DNA of 64,000 bases from assembly GCF_036898095.1 (NCBI RefSeq), contig NC_090751.1, positions 77,311,695 to 77,375,694 of the forward strand, read 5' to 3'. Positions 19,990 through 30,840 of the stretch are shown in pieces. Source of the stretch: Palaemon carinicauda. Taxonomy: Eukaryota > Arthropoda > Malacostraca > Decapoda > Palaemonidae. The notes below the pieces were generated by a model. The model was not told the origin of the DNA. It did no database searches and worked only from the letters and a program-made list of their open reading frames with translations. Each line of letters starts with the position of its first letter. Within the stretch, counting starts at the first letter, position 1. A program made the position numbers and the translations under genes.

Positions 19990-21950
19990 ACGTTATGAAA
20001 CTGCTTGACAGACTAGTGAGTTGGCAACAACCAAAGATGTGTGACTGAGGAGCATGCGGTAAGGTATGCAGAGCATGCTGTATGCAGAGCATGCTGTATG
20101 TAGAGCATGCTGTAAGGTAAGCAGAGCATGTTGCATGGCGTGCGGCTTATGCTGCATGGGATGAGGCTCATGCTGCATGGGATGAGGCTCATGCTGCATG
20201 GTATGAGGCTCATGCTGCATGGGATGAGGCTCATGCTGCAAGGGATGAGGCTCATGCCGCATGCGTTGAGGAGGATGCCGCATAGTATGAGGCTCCTGCC
20301 TCATGGGTTGAGGCGGTTGCCGCATAGCATGAGGCTCCTGCCTCATGGTTTGAGGAGGATGCCGCATAGCATGAGGCTCCTCATAGCATGAGACTCCTGC
20401 CTCATGGGTTGAGGAGGATGCCGCATAGCATGAGGCTCCTGCCTCATGGGTTGAGGAGGATGCCGCATAGCATGAGGCTCCTGCCTCATGGGTAGAGGAG
20501 GTTGCCGCATAGCATGAGGCTCCTGCCTCATGGGTTGAGGAGGATGCCGCATAGCATGAGGCTCCTCATAGCATGAGGTCCCTGCCTCATGGGTTGAGGA
20601 GGATGCCGCATAGCATGAGGCTCCTCATAGCATGAGGCTCCTGCCTCATGGGTTGAGGAGGATGCCGCATAGCATGAGGCTCCTGCCTCATGGTTTGAGG
20701 AGGATGCCGCATAGCATGAGGCTCCTCATAGCATGAGGCTCCTGCCTCATGGTTAGAGGAGGTTGCCGCATAGCATGAGGTTCCTGCCTCAAGAGTTGCG
20801 TCTGCCTCAAGGGTTGAGGAGGTAGCTGCGCAGAGAGAGGCTCTTGCCTCAAGAGTTGAGGCTCTTGCCTCAAGAGTTGAGGCTCTTGCCTCAAGAGTTG
20901 AGGTTCTTGCCTCAAGAGTTGAGGCTCTTGCCTCAAGAGTTGAGGCTCTTGCCTCAAGAGTTGAGGTTCTTGCCTCAAGAGTTGAGGCTCTTGCCTCAAG
21001 AGTTGAGGCGGTTGCCGCATAGCCTGAGGCTGCTGCCTCAAGGATGGTGGAGGTTGCTGCAACGCATGAGGCTGCTGCCTCAAGGATGGAGGAGGTTGCC
21101 GCAACGCATGAGGCTCCTGCCTCAAGGGAAGAGGAGGTTGCTGCAAAGCATGAGGCTCCTGCCTCAAGGGTTGAGGAGGTTGCCGCATAGCAAGAGGCTC
21201 CTGCCTCAAGGAAAGTGGAGGTTGCTGCATAGCGCTGGTACCTGGCAACTCCCAATGCGGCAGCTCACGCATGGAGGCAGGAGGAGCCTCAACATCATAC
21301 GTCTGGCAGGGTGGACTGCGCAGAGGTGGAGGAGCGCTCGCAGGAGGAGGTGTGCTAACCTTCTCTGCCTGAAACTCCTGCATCAACACCGCAAGCTGAG
21401 ACTGCATTGTCTGCAGCATAGACCACTAGAGTCTAAGAAAGACAACAACAAACGGAGCTACTGTCCGTTGAGACTGAGGGTCTAAAACAGCTGGTGCGGC
21501 AACAGACGGAGTTACTGCCTGTTGCGGTACCACCTTGCCTCTCTGGGAGGTGTGCAGTTGTCGTACTGCAGCAAGTCCGAACTGACCCAGTGCTAATGGC
21601 TCCACCTAGGAGTTGGACTTGCGCGGAAGGGACCGACTTGCACTTAAAAGCTGCAAGATTTGGTCCATGGTTTCTGCGAGAAACCTCTTCCGCAGACGAG
21701 GAATAAATGGGCTCTCTCGTCTTTGTGTGGGTGGGGTGATCACGTCGGCTACGTGAGTTGGTTACACCCGAAACCACGGAGGGAAACGTCTGTTCGTCGA
21801 TCAAGGCCTGATGAACCCATAAGTCCTTCGACGTTACTTCTCCCCTGGGCTTGGGAGCTTGTAAGAGGTCCCAGACTAGGCGAACAACTGGCACGAACAG
21901 ACGAACCCTCGAACGCAACACTGTAACACTTTGCGCTTATCACTTTATCA
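19990..21950 (-). pseudogene. Family C gag-like region with Met/Arg/Gln/Pro/His repeats
   Basis: It is assigned as gag by position between the leader and the RT remnants. The 5' part (21433-21921) encodes 162 residues without a motif I recognise. It is followed in another frame by a short heptad-like stretch (MLQTMQSQLAVLMQEFQAEK, near 21360-21419) and then a long run of repeats: 14-residue units (about RQEPHAMRHPPQPM) and 7-residue units (about LRQEPQL). Breaks occur between frames. The repeats occupy the same place as the Arg/Ser/His repeats of family A gag but are unrelated in sequence. A host repeat protein is unlikely because both element ends enclose it. Confidence 0.55.
20045..21215. 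repeat. Tandem repeat blocks in family C gag (about 18, 21 and 42 bp)
   Basis: 20060-20125 has units around gagcatgctgtatgca. 20140-20260 has 21-bp units atgctgcatgggatgaggctc. 20265-20800 has 42-bp units, with gaggaggatg at 20411 and 20453. 20830-21010 has about nine 21-bp units gaggctcttgcctcaagagtt. The last type contains a perfect 6-bp inverted repeat (ctcttg/caagag) in every unit, and the 42-bp type contains catgaggc/gcctcatg, so either strand can fold into a row of hairpins. Confidence 0.9.
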
Positions 21951-23122
21951 CTTTTGATTTTCTGTTTGCACTTATTTCACTGAACTCGAAACTTTAAGTG
22001 GTTTGTACCTGAAACACGCAATTCTATCCTTCATTAAAAGTTAGTAATTGCGAAAACAGTATTACAATGTAACAGAAAAACATAATGAAAGATAAATAAT
22101 TCAGTGGCTGGAAAAGAGACTAAACACTAGATCAAATAAACTACGTTTAAAATCTCTCACCGCATAAAGCCTGGGAACAAGAATAAAACTCTAGAAACGT
22201 TTACCTTCTTCCCCTAAAGAGACTAGGGAGAAGAGCAAAAACGATAACAACGTTACCCGCTTGAACGAAACGTTTATCCTCCTCTCTCTCCCTCCGTCTC
22301 TATCTCTCTCTCTCTCTCTCTTGACTTAGAACCTGAGAGATGAGCCCAATTATATATATCGTTAAAACATATTATTGTTAAAGGAAAAAAACTGAAAGAT
22401 TTCCCAAATAAAAAGTTCCTTTATTAGAATTAAAACCATTTAAGCTAAGAAAGAATGAACAAAACGCTAGAATCGGTTTACTCTACTGCAACGTGACACC
22501 GTGAATACTCTCTCTCTATCGTAACGATAGAGCGCAAGTTGAACGTTCTGAACGTCAACAACTGCAGAGACAAAACAAAACGTTAGTTCAACTTTGAAAA
22601 CAGTACGAGACTATCAAAGAAATTCTTTCAAAAACATTAAAATAGCATAATATGTTAACAGGTAAAAACGAAATGACGGGCTCAATGTTAATTAACTTCG
22701 GTTCCAAGAAAAGACCGCCTACTATTAGGAAAGGTCGAATATAAACAAATATAAAAATTAATTTTAATAAGTTTATAATAAAAGGAAGTTAATCGAAGAG
22801 GCCTATAAAAGACGGAGAGATATAAAATAAATCTATAACTTTTGTTAAGCAAAATTAAGAAAGAGAGTCTATACTCTCTTCGACACCAACACTTCCGTCT
22901 AAGGGAAGGGTCGGCCATTAAAAGTGAAAGAGAGTTCATACTCTCTTCGTCACCAAAATTAAATAAAAAATTAAATCAAATTAATTCCAAAAACTTGCTA
23001 AGCTAATGATAAAGCTTCCTGAATAGCGAAGGCTAAACTCTAGAGCAAATACATCACCAAATCGTGAGCAATAACTCCAGAATCAACAGCGTATCCATGT
23101 AGGTCTAGCCGGAGGCACGACA
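21951..23122 (-). other. Family C 5' leader
   Basis: This is an AT-rich stretch between gag and the right ITR, with a CT microsatellite (22271-22322). Short frames here have no motif. It is probably the untranslated leader. Confidence 0.5.
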
Positions 23123-23295
23123 GAGGAAAAATTGAGGTGGTGTTGACAAGAAGTACTGGAGTACCTGACCACAGATGGCGCTGTTGTGTTCACCCCCACC
23201 TGTATAGCGATCGCTGGCGTATCCCGACCGTAGATTTCTGTCGGCAACAGAGTTGACAGCTACATGATTATCGGGTAAGATTAATATTGAAAAAA
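23123..23295. repeat. Family C right ITR (5' end)
   Basis: Reverse complement of 16470-16613, then the specific outer end gattatcgggtaagattaatattg followed by an A-run. The six A's against five at the other end fit insertion into an A-run. Confidence 0.88.
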
Positions 23296-23368
23296 CTACT
23301 TTTTCTTATAGAAGAAATTACGCTCTCTTCGAAAATGACACTCGTTGCAGTCGCAAACCAATAGTTTC

Positions 23369-23370
<2 letters not shown>

Positions 23371-23446
<76 letters not shown>
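23371..23446. repeat. (AT)n microsatellite
   Basis: About 38 uninterrupted AT units, followed by ggatcctcctc. Confidence 0.97.
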
Positions 23447-23451
<5 letters not shown>

Positions 23452-24009
23452 CCTCCTCTCTGGTTACGGTTCATTTTCCCTTTGCCTACATACACACTGA
23501 ATAGTCTGGCATATTCTTTACATATTCTCCTCTATCCTCATACACCTGACAACACAGATTACAAAACAATTCTTCATCACCCAAGGGGTTACTGCACTGT
23601 AATTGTTCAGTGCCACTTTCCTCTTGGTAAGGGTAGAAGAGACTCTTTAGCTATGGTAAGCAGCTCTTCTAGAAGAAGGACACTCCAAAATCAAACCACT
23701 GTTCTCTAGTCTTGGGTAGTGCCATAGCCTCTGTACCATGGCCTTTCACTGTCTTGGGTTAGAGTTCTCTTGCTTGAGGGTACACTCGAGCACACTCTCC
23801 TATCTTATTTCTCTAACTCTTGTTTTGTTAAAGTTTTTATAGTTTATATAGGAGATATTTATTGTTGTTACTCTTCTTAGAATATTTTATTTTCCTTTTT
23901 TCCTTTCCGCACTGAGCTATTTTCCCTGTTGGAGCCCCTGGGCTTATAGCATACTGCTTTTCCAACTAGGGTTGTAGCTTAGTAAGTAATAATAATAATA
24001 ATAATAATA
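23447..24009 (+). repeat. 3' part of a non-LTR or SINE-like repeat with (AAT)n tail
   Basis: The end reads tgttggagcccctgggcttatagcatactgcttttccaactagggttgtagcttagtaagt followed by (aat)n at 23986-24009 (split here only for length). A 3' end with a simple-sequence tail is typical of target-primed non-LTR insertion. No reverse-transcriptase frame is present, so it is a 5'-truncated copy or a short non-autonomous element. The family name is not assigned. Confidence 0.55.
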
Positions 24010-25832
24010 TCCTACGATAAAGGGGGACCCCCAGTGGGAACTCAGGGTTTTGGGTGGGGAAAACACACTGGGGAAACGATAAATAAACGTAAAACAAGCC
24101 TTTTCTTCTCTATACATTACCTTCTTCGATGTATAATAAACGGAGGAAAAGACAAAACAGTATACAGTAACTGGATAAAATTTGGAGGCGCCGTTGCAAA
24201 GGCTATGTCTCATGAAAAAATACAGTAACCAGTGCTGCCAACGTCTGGTGTAGATCAAATGTTAACGTAACATGCTAACATTAGCAGTGTTTTTCATTTA
24301 ATTTTTCTCATTCTACTAGTCGCTCCAGTACGTTCGTTTGTACATAGCAGGTTTCGACTTTCTGCGCAAAAACCCCGCCTCCCTGCACAGAGACTTTTCC
24401 TCCACCAATAGGATTTCTTCTTCTCTAATCGTGAAATGTAACTGTTCGTCTCTCTACCAGCACGGTTCAAGTCTATTATTTGATTAGTTATGTAATACCC
24501 TAGCATACATATTACGTTTGACCCGAGTATTACTCGTTTTATTATCTGATACCTTATAAAATCACCTCATTTTATATACCCATCAAATATTATTTATCAT
24601 ACATTCCATTTTATCTTCATATATTACTTTTATACATTTTGTTTTTACCTTGTCGCTCCCAGATTTCACATATATACTTGCTCTGGACAAGTTTTCCATT
24701 CTGTTCATTCATGTTTACTCTCTAGACTCCGTTGCTTTTTCGTTAACCAATCACGAACCCATGCGTATGTAAAGTTTGCACCAGGGGGGTTAATATTTCC
24801 CTATCCCCACCTTCCAAAAAGCCCTTTGCCCTAGTCAGGTCTTTGTTAGTTCAAGTGTCTTTTTTTGCATATTTTACGATATAAGTACTGTATTAGAAAA
24901 TTGTAACCGCTTCAGTAATCCATACTTGAAACTATTTTGGTGAATTCCAATGTTGATAATTCTCTTAAATCACGTAATGTAATATACCAACTTTTACAGT
25001 GTTCCAAGTGAAGTGCTAATCTAAGGTAAAACACTTAAGACACCACAGACTCAGTCACAACACCCACGTGACCCCTAAGTTACGATGTCACAGTCATAAA
25101 AGTAAGTCATTAATTTCTTTAACTTTAATGTGTTAATTTTATTACATTTTGTTAGAGTGCAAAGCTCAGCATTACCAATTGCCAATGCATACGAGGGTGA
25201 TGTTTTATTTTCCTGTGATCGTAAGTGAGGAACAAGAACCATTACAGTATATTCATCGTTGGTAATGTTAGCGTAACATTACTAATGTTAGCATGCGCAG
25301 CTCAACTTTACCGTTTGCCAGTACATACGAGCTTGATGTTTTATTTTCATGCGAGCGAAGCGAGCTAATGGCAAAACAAGAACCAATAAAGATAACATTA
25401 TCGTATCAGTACTAACGTTACCGTAACGTGAGTGAAGTGATATAACAAAGGGCATTATATTGGGTTTGTGACCTGGGAACTTCTAGGTTAGGTTAGGTGG
25501 GTTTGTTAGGTTCTGTACCATTTTTGTGCTCTTTTATATAATGTGTAAAGGGTATATGGAAAAATTCTTTAAAATACACACGATAATAATACTGTATCAA
25601 TGCTAACGTTAGTAATTCCACCGTAACCTTGGTAACGCTGTGTATCAACATAACGTTGATAACGCTGTGTATCAACATAACATTGGTAACGTTGTCTACT
25701 GTTGGTAACGTTGCTAATGTTACCGTTCGCAGTACATACATGAGTCAAGTGACACCGAATTTGAAAAAGTCATTATATTTAAGTATTTTAACAAAATATA
25801 TATAATAAAAGACATTATATTTAATCATTTTA
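24010..25832. other. Unassigned AT-rich DNA with GTTAACG/GGTAACGTT-like short repeats
   Basis: No convincing gene. 25200-25240 and 25318-25360 share gatgttttattttc with similar flanks. 25610-25735 contains several short repeats of the type cgctgtgtatcaacataac and ggtaacgtt. The frames in it are short and shift within the repeats. Confidence 0.45.
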
Positions 25833-26036
25833 ACAGAAAATATATGTTTTCCTGTAGAAAATAACGTGATTTAACCGGTTTTCACCTTCATTTCATCCGT
25901 AATAACAGCAACCAATTCAGCAACTGAAAGTTAGTCGAATTGGTTGATCTGTTTGTTTGCGGTTGAAATGAAGGTCAAATTTGGTTATTTCAAGTTATTT
26001 ACTATAGGAAAACATATTTTCTACTGAAAATCACAC
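25833..26036. mobile_element. Foldback/MITE-like element (about 204 bp)
   Basis: The left half (25833-25916, cagaaaatatatgttttcctg...) and right half (25953-26036, ...taggaaaacatattttctactg) are imperfect reverse complements over nearly their full length, sharing ccttcatttca and accaattc blocks. It has no coding capacity. The inverted ends start CAG, but I cannot define a target duplication with confidence. Confidence 0.65.
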
Positions 26037-27163
26037 CCTGTAATACAATACAACTTTACCGTTTAGGTTAGTTAGAGTTCATTTTATTGCACTCTGAAGG
26101 AAATGGACATTGATATACAAAGGCTCAAAGAGTTCAACTCCTGGGTAGGGTTAGGTTATGTGGGGACCCTAAAGTTAGGTGGTGCGCTTGTGTTTGTTTT
26201 CTCTTTAAAATGTGTGGGTTTTCAAACCTAACTTCTGAAATTTCAAGTCTATAATTTGAACTTGGATTTCCCAAAATTATTTTCCATTAGAACAGTTCAA
26301 ATCACCTAAAAATACAGCAAACGCTTTTTACCATGTCTTATATAGGAGGTCGGAAAACTCACAAACAGGTAGTTTACCACAATATTCATATTAACGGTCT
26401 GAAATAGGTATAATATAAGTCAAGGAATAAGAAAAAAAAATGGTTCACGTACTTTAGAAATTAAAGTGCGATGCGTGGCAAACTCAGCTTGTCCCAAGCA
26501 ACACTACCAATCTAAATGAGCATCCCCTATGAGGTGTACAGTATTCCAATTTGATGTCTGATGTACCTGATTAAGCCTCGATTCTGGACAGAATTGGACC
26601 AAAAGGGATACTAAAACTATGAAAGGCAGTAGTTCCTCGATCGTAAATTATCATTCATCAAAATAGGTTTGCGGCCACTCTACCGATTAATATCTTGGCT
26701 GTAAAGAGCCTCTATAACTTACACTCAGTGACTCTAGATTCTAGTCCAGGTTCCAGGTTCCTCATTGCTCTCTCCACAACACTGTGATTGTGGGCAAATT
26801 ACTAGAAGAAGCGTTTATAGGTGCAGAAAAGCGCTGAAATATGCAGAAATTTGTTATCATCAGTTACCTCCTACACAGACAGCACAGCTTGCAACCTTTT
26901 ACTTCTAACTTCTAGGACCTTTCCAACATACCGGACAACCTCTTTAGTTGTGGTTTCTAAATTCCCTATTTCTCTGTTATTTCTAAATTTTCATAACTCA
27001 TAAGTTAAAAATATGGTCAGTAGTATTGCAAGGACATCGTCTTACCCGCTGTGCCCGCCCCCTCGACTCTTTTCTGATAATTGTAACTTTATTATTTGTT
27101 CCACACAGTGAATTTTTGCATAACGATGTTGCCCTCTTTAAGAGTTTTATTTTCATGTATAAT
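26037..27163. other. Unassigned flank left of the family B nest
   Basis: No gene, RNA gene or repeat end recognised. 27020-27163 directly borders the B1 terminus; the insertion site is a short A-run after catgtataat. Confidence 0.4.
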
Positions 27164-27387
27164 AAACGGATTTTGAGCGAAGTGAAAAATCTATTTTTGG
27201 GTGAGATGGCCATGTCGTCCTCATGGAAGTTCCTATTAGAAGCTTCCTAAGGGATATATGTACTACAGTGATATTCCCAGAGAATTTTACCTTTAGGTCT
27301 CCAGAATTCTAACTCCTGGCGCGAATATCCTTAAATTTTCTCTCAAGGATATCGCATAATATCAGAGGACGTATTCTTGACACGCCA
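27164..27387. repeat. B1 left ITR, outer part (continues at 35483-35632)
   Basis: It starts with the family B terminal dyad (gatttt ... aaaatc) and then ccatgtcgtcctcatggaagttcc. It is interrupted at 27387 by the BEL element, whose 5-bp target duplication cgcca occurs at 27383-27387 and 35483-35487. Confidence 0.88.
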
Positions 27388-28195
27388 TGTTGTGATTTTC
27401 ACCAGTTTATTAAACCTGCCCGATGTACTGGGCGGATCGCAAGGCCTTGAAGAGGCAAGACTCCCAAAACTTTCCAGGAGTTAACTAAAATACGGCGATA
27501 AAATTTACAATTTTATTACAAAAATAAACTCTGATAAAGACAAACAACATTCTTAAGCATTCACAAAACTCACTGAAAAACAAAACTGACCCTAGGTAAT
27601 GTAGCATGTGCTCTTCAAGCACAAAGTCCACACCGGACTCATTAACAAACTGAAAATAGTGCCAATTCGAATTCAATACACAACGAATCACACACCAAAT
27701 ATCCCTATTCTTATTTAACTCAGGATTCAGATCCCCAATCACAAGGATCTCTACACTAAACTGCAATATAAAAACTAAACGTCTTGCACTCAAACTTCTA
27801 CTACAACCAACCTGGTAGACAAGGTAGAGAGGAGAGATAACAATTAGAGGGGACTTACTTTGGTCGGGGACGTTGGATCAAAGAGGACGAGCTAGCCTTG
27901 CAACCTCCGACGTCACCTTTTTGGCGCAATTTGTCCTGAACCTAAATTTCTAGATTGGATTTTTTTATCATGTTACAACAGAATGACTTTATTTTTCCTA
28001 ATCTTAAATTACCAGCAATTGATTTTATTAGTCTCAGCGCCTTCCTACCAGGTGGTTTCCTTTTTTGGCTCTAAACGTTCACGTCTGGAACTACATTCAT
28101 TCGCCCGCGAGTTTCTCCTCTCCCTCCAATTTGACGTAGTCGTAGGTGGAGTCAAATGGCGGGAATTTCGATTGATCGGGTCGAAACTCCCGATA
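27388..28195 (-). repeat. BEL 3' LTR
   Basis: 808 bp. On the coding strand it begins TATCGGGAG where the 5' LTR has TGTCGGGAG, so the canonical terminal TG is mutated, and it ends ...AATCACAACA. A 102-codon frame inside both LTRs (27485-27793 and 34772-35080) has no motif and is not treated as a gene. A purine-rich tract (ggggcgtggagga on the minus strand) lies just upstream at 28196-28210 and is the likely plus-strand primer. Confidence 0.93.
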
Positions 28196-28511
28196 TCCTC
28201 CACGCCCCAAAATAAGGAGCGATGAAACGTCGGTCAATTGGATGGAGCTAGACTCGGGGTGGGGGGAGTGGCTTACTCCGAGACTCTGTTAGGTTCGCTG
28301 CGTAGCGCTCCGCAACGACTCGAACAGAGTACGCACAACATACAACAGCAATGTTACCCCGGGGTAATAAACACAATCAATAATATACAGTCATATAACA
28401 GATCAAAATAGGCAATGGGCCTAGCAATTCTAAAGCACTCGTGTAATACACATAAGGAACAGCAGAAATAAGTGATAATGTACACATTTTACAGAATTCA
28501 ATTGTCAAGCA

Positions 28512-28842
28512 ATTAGGCAATGGGCCTAAGACTATTCAAGAAATGGCAGAAATGCAAACAATAATTCAAGTGCAAAGACAATTAGGCAATGGGCCTAAGA
28601 CAATTCAAGAAATGGCAGAAATGCAAACAATAATTCAAGTGCAAAGACAATTAGGCAATGGGCCTAAGACAATTCAAGAAATGGCAGAAATGCAAACAAT
28701 AATTCAAGTGCAAAGACAATTAGGCAATGGGCCTAAGACAATTCAAGAAATGGCAGAAATGCAATCATAATAATTCAAGTGCAACGACAATTAGGCAATG
28801 GGCCTAAGACAATTCAAGAAATGGCAGAAATACATACATGAC
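28512..28842. repeat. 69-bp tandem repeat in the BEL 3' region (about 4.5 units)
   Basis: Units contain caattaggcaatgggcctaag and recur every 69 bp from 28512. It lies between the end of pol and the 3' LTR. The plus strand of four units is open in frame (23 residues per unit) because 69 is a multiple of three and the units are near identical; there is no other sign of a gene. Confidence 0.92.
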
Positions 28843-29106
28843 AATTCAAATTCAGTCTGTCTCAACTCACAATAATCGAGACTTCTATAGCGCTGCTACA
28901 TGCAGGCTGTTACTTAATGGAGTACAAGAGGGAGGGGTTGGTTCTGTGCAACGCTCGGTCTGTACGCACGAGAGACCATCCCGTCCCCGTTCTCCACCCC
29001 TAAGCACTTCCAACCTCCGCAGATTCACGCACACCTCACAAACTCCACCCTCCCTACCTTCCAGATAGGACACGCCCCCTTTTCACTTACAGTTTACAGC
29101 TACTTT

Positions 29107-30840
29107 TTATATATCGTCACTTTTCAGCAGACAGTCCATTAGTTCTCGCTGTTTCGCGGCAGCCCTTCTCAATGGGCGTGCAGAACGTCTTTGTGCGTTC
29201 GTCTGCTCTGATTCAGTTTCATTTTCATTTTCACTTCTTTCACTAACTGCATAGTTCTCACCTTCCTCGTCGTTGTCGTCCGTTCCTGTGGCTGGTTGTT
29301 GAGTTGTCGTAGCTGTTGCCATATCCTGGTCGTTCCCAGACGTCTCCGCTATCCCTGGCATTCCGGCTGTCGAACTGTACGCACCCTCTTCTCCGTCATC
29401 GCCGTCGTCTCCTTCATGGTCATCCTCAGAGGGGGCTATTTCTAGGGGAACCAGGTGGCTGACAGCTCGCAGCGATTCGACACCCTCAAACAACACTTTC
29501 GCCGAGCGTACGACTCCGTTGTCGTCAGGATACGTCTCCACGACACGTCCCAGAGGCCAAGTCGCTCTCTTCTTATTGTCCTGCTTCACTAGCACGATGT
29601 CTCCGGGGTGCAGCTTGGAGGGTTCCCCGGGCCGACTGTCGTGCCGCGCCCTCAAGGCACTCAAGTATTCCTTTCTCCAGCGTTCCCTAAAGGCTTTGAG
29701 CGAATCTGTCAATCTTACGTAACGATCACGTAGCTTCCGAGAGGTGAAGGTTGCGTTGAGATGGTCGTCCGGTAAGATCGGGGCCATGAGGTGGACTTGG
29801 TGTCCTCTTATCAAATGGGAGGGGGTGAGGACTTCATCCTCGCGCTCGTCACCGCTGTACATGAGCGGTCGATTATTCACCACTGCTTCTGCTTCTTTCA
29901 CGAGGGTTAGCACGTGGGCGTCCGGCAGGTACTTCTTTCCGAGGGCTATCTGGAGGGTCCGTTTCGTTACCCCTATCAAACGCTCGAAGAACCCACCCTT
30001 CCAAGGTGCACGGGGCGTCTGAAACCGCCACTTTATGCCAGTTTTCCTCAGGAACTGCTGGACTTCATCCTCTTCATAAAGTCCCTGCAGGAGGTGGCTG
30101 GCAGCCTTGAAGGTTTGATGGTTATCGGACATGATGAGCTGTGGGGCACCGTGGGTGGCACTAAACCGTCTAAGTGCCAACACGAATTCTTCTGCTTCCA
30201 AAGAGGGACAGAAGTCAAGGTACACGGCTCTGCTGGCCATGCAAGTTACGATAAGTATATACCCTGGCCGTGTTTCCGTGTGTATTGCTGCTGTGTGGTC
30301 CACTCCGACCGCCGTGAACGGTTTTGTGAGGGTGATCCTTTCCTTTGGCAGGGAGGGTGGTGGTGGCTGTCTCGTTAGAGGCTGGAAGGCCAGCTTGCAT
30401 TCAGGGCATTGCCGCACGGTTCGCTTCGCAATGGAACGTAGACCCGCCACCCAACATTTCTGTCGAAAGATACCTATTAGAGTATTCACCCCACAATGCA
30501 AATGTAACTGATGTAAATAATTTAGATACATCCTAACCAAATGCCCTTTGGCTGGCAAGAGAATTAAATGATCAGTTTCTCCTACATGGGACACTCGTCC
30601 CCTGGTGCAGATGAGATTATCTACCAAAACTAAATTCAATTGTCTAGCAAAATTAGCAACTTCACGAGGGGGTCTGACTCCGCCCTCTAAGTAGGCATAA
30701 ACAGTAGGCAAATAATGTTTTTGCTCTAATTTTACAACAATACTGAACGGATGCCGTTCTATCTTAGCAAACTTTAAAACTAGTCTGGCTACTCGTAACA
30801 AGAATTGGAACCCTACTTCCCTCTTCAGGACGTCCCAAAT
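29107..30840 (-). CDS. BEL/Pao integrase part of pol
   Basis: The frame follows an amber codon at 30841-30843 and is in phase with the upstream pol frame. It contains an HHCC-type zinc-binding region (HQLHLHCGVN ... RQCPEC), then the integrase core with Asp in VGVDHTA, Asp in MSDNHQTF and Glu in GGFFERLIG, and a C-terminal chromatin/DNA-binding type segment (PGDIVLVKQDNKKRATWPLGRV). It ends in an acidic, low-complexity tail and a basic stretch. The core would insert the double-stranded cDNA into chromosomes. There is no ATG at the start of this part; it makes sense only as part of the polyprotein. Confidence 0.93.
   Translation of the reverse strand: MWDVLKREVGFQFLLRVARLVLKFAKIERHPFSIVVKLEQKHYLPTVYAYLEGGVRPPREVANFARQLNLVLVDNLICTRGRVSHVGETDHLILLPAKGHLVRMYLNYLHQLHLHCGVNTLIGIFRQKCWVAGLRSIAKRTVRQCPECKLAFQPLTRQPPPPSLPKERITLTKPFTAVGVDHTAAIHTETRPGYILIVTCMASRAVYLDFCPSLEAEEFVLALRRFSATHGAPQLIMSDNHQTFKAASHLLQGLYEEDEVQQFLRKTGIKWRFQTPRAPWKGGFFERLIGVTKRTLQIALGKKYLPDAHVLTLVKEAEAVVNNRPLMYSGDEREDEVLTPSHLIRGHQVHLMAPILPDDHLNATFTSRKLRDRYVRLTDSLKAFRERWRKEYLSALRARHDSRPGEPSKLHPGDIVLVKQDNKKRATWPLGRVVETYPDDNGVVRSAKVLFEGVESLRAVSHLVPLEIAPSEDDHEGDDGDDGEEGAYSSTAGMPGIAETSGNDQDMATATTTQQPATGTDDNDEEGENYAVSERSENENETESEQTNAQRRSARPLRRAAAKQRELMDCLLKSDDI

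Larger units (their letters stand above)
16416..23295 (-). mobile_element. Family C DIRS1-like retrotransposon, internally deleted (6.9 kb)
   Basis: The ends carry unequal ITRs (16416-16613 and 23123-23295), with an ICR at 16655-16745 that fuses the reverse complements of both ends. Minus-strand genes are YR (about 17136-18230), RNase H/methyltransferase-like remnants (18290-19480) and a repeat-filled gag (about 19990-21950). Most of RT, including the YLDD region, is missing. The insertion site is an A-run with no target duplication beyond A-run ambiguity. Confidence 0.88.

Noticed and set aside
20128..21485. Plus-strand frames of 87 and 213 codons (Leu/Pro/Gln/Arg-rich)
   Set aside because: Same cause: tandem units of 21 and 42 bp open in all phases; enclosed by DIRS ends and opposite to gag.
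28543..28770. 75-codon perfectly repeated peptide
   Set aside because: A 69-bp tandem repeat in a 3' untranslated region; no start context or relative.
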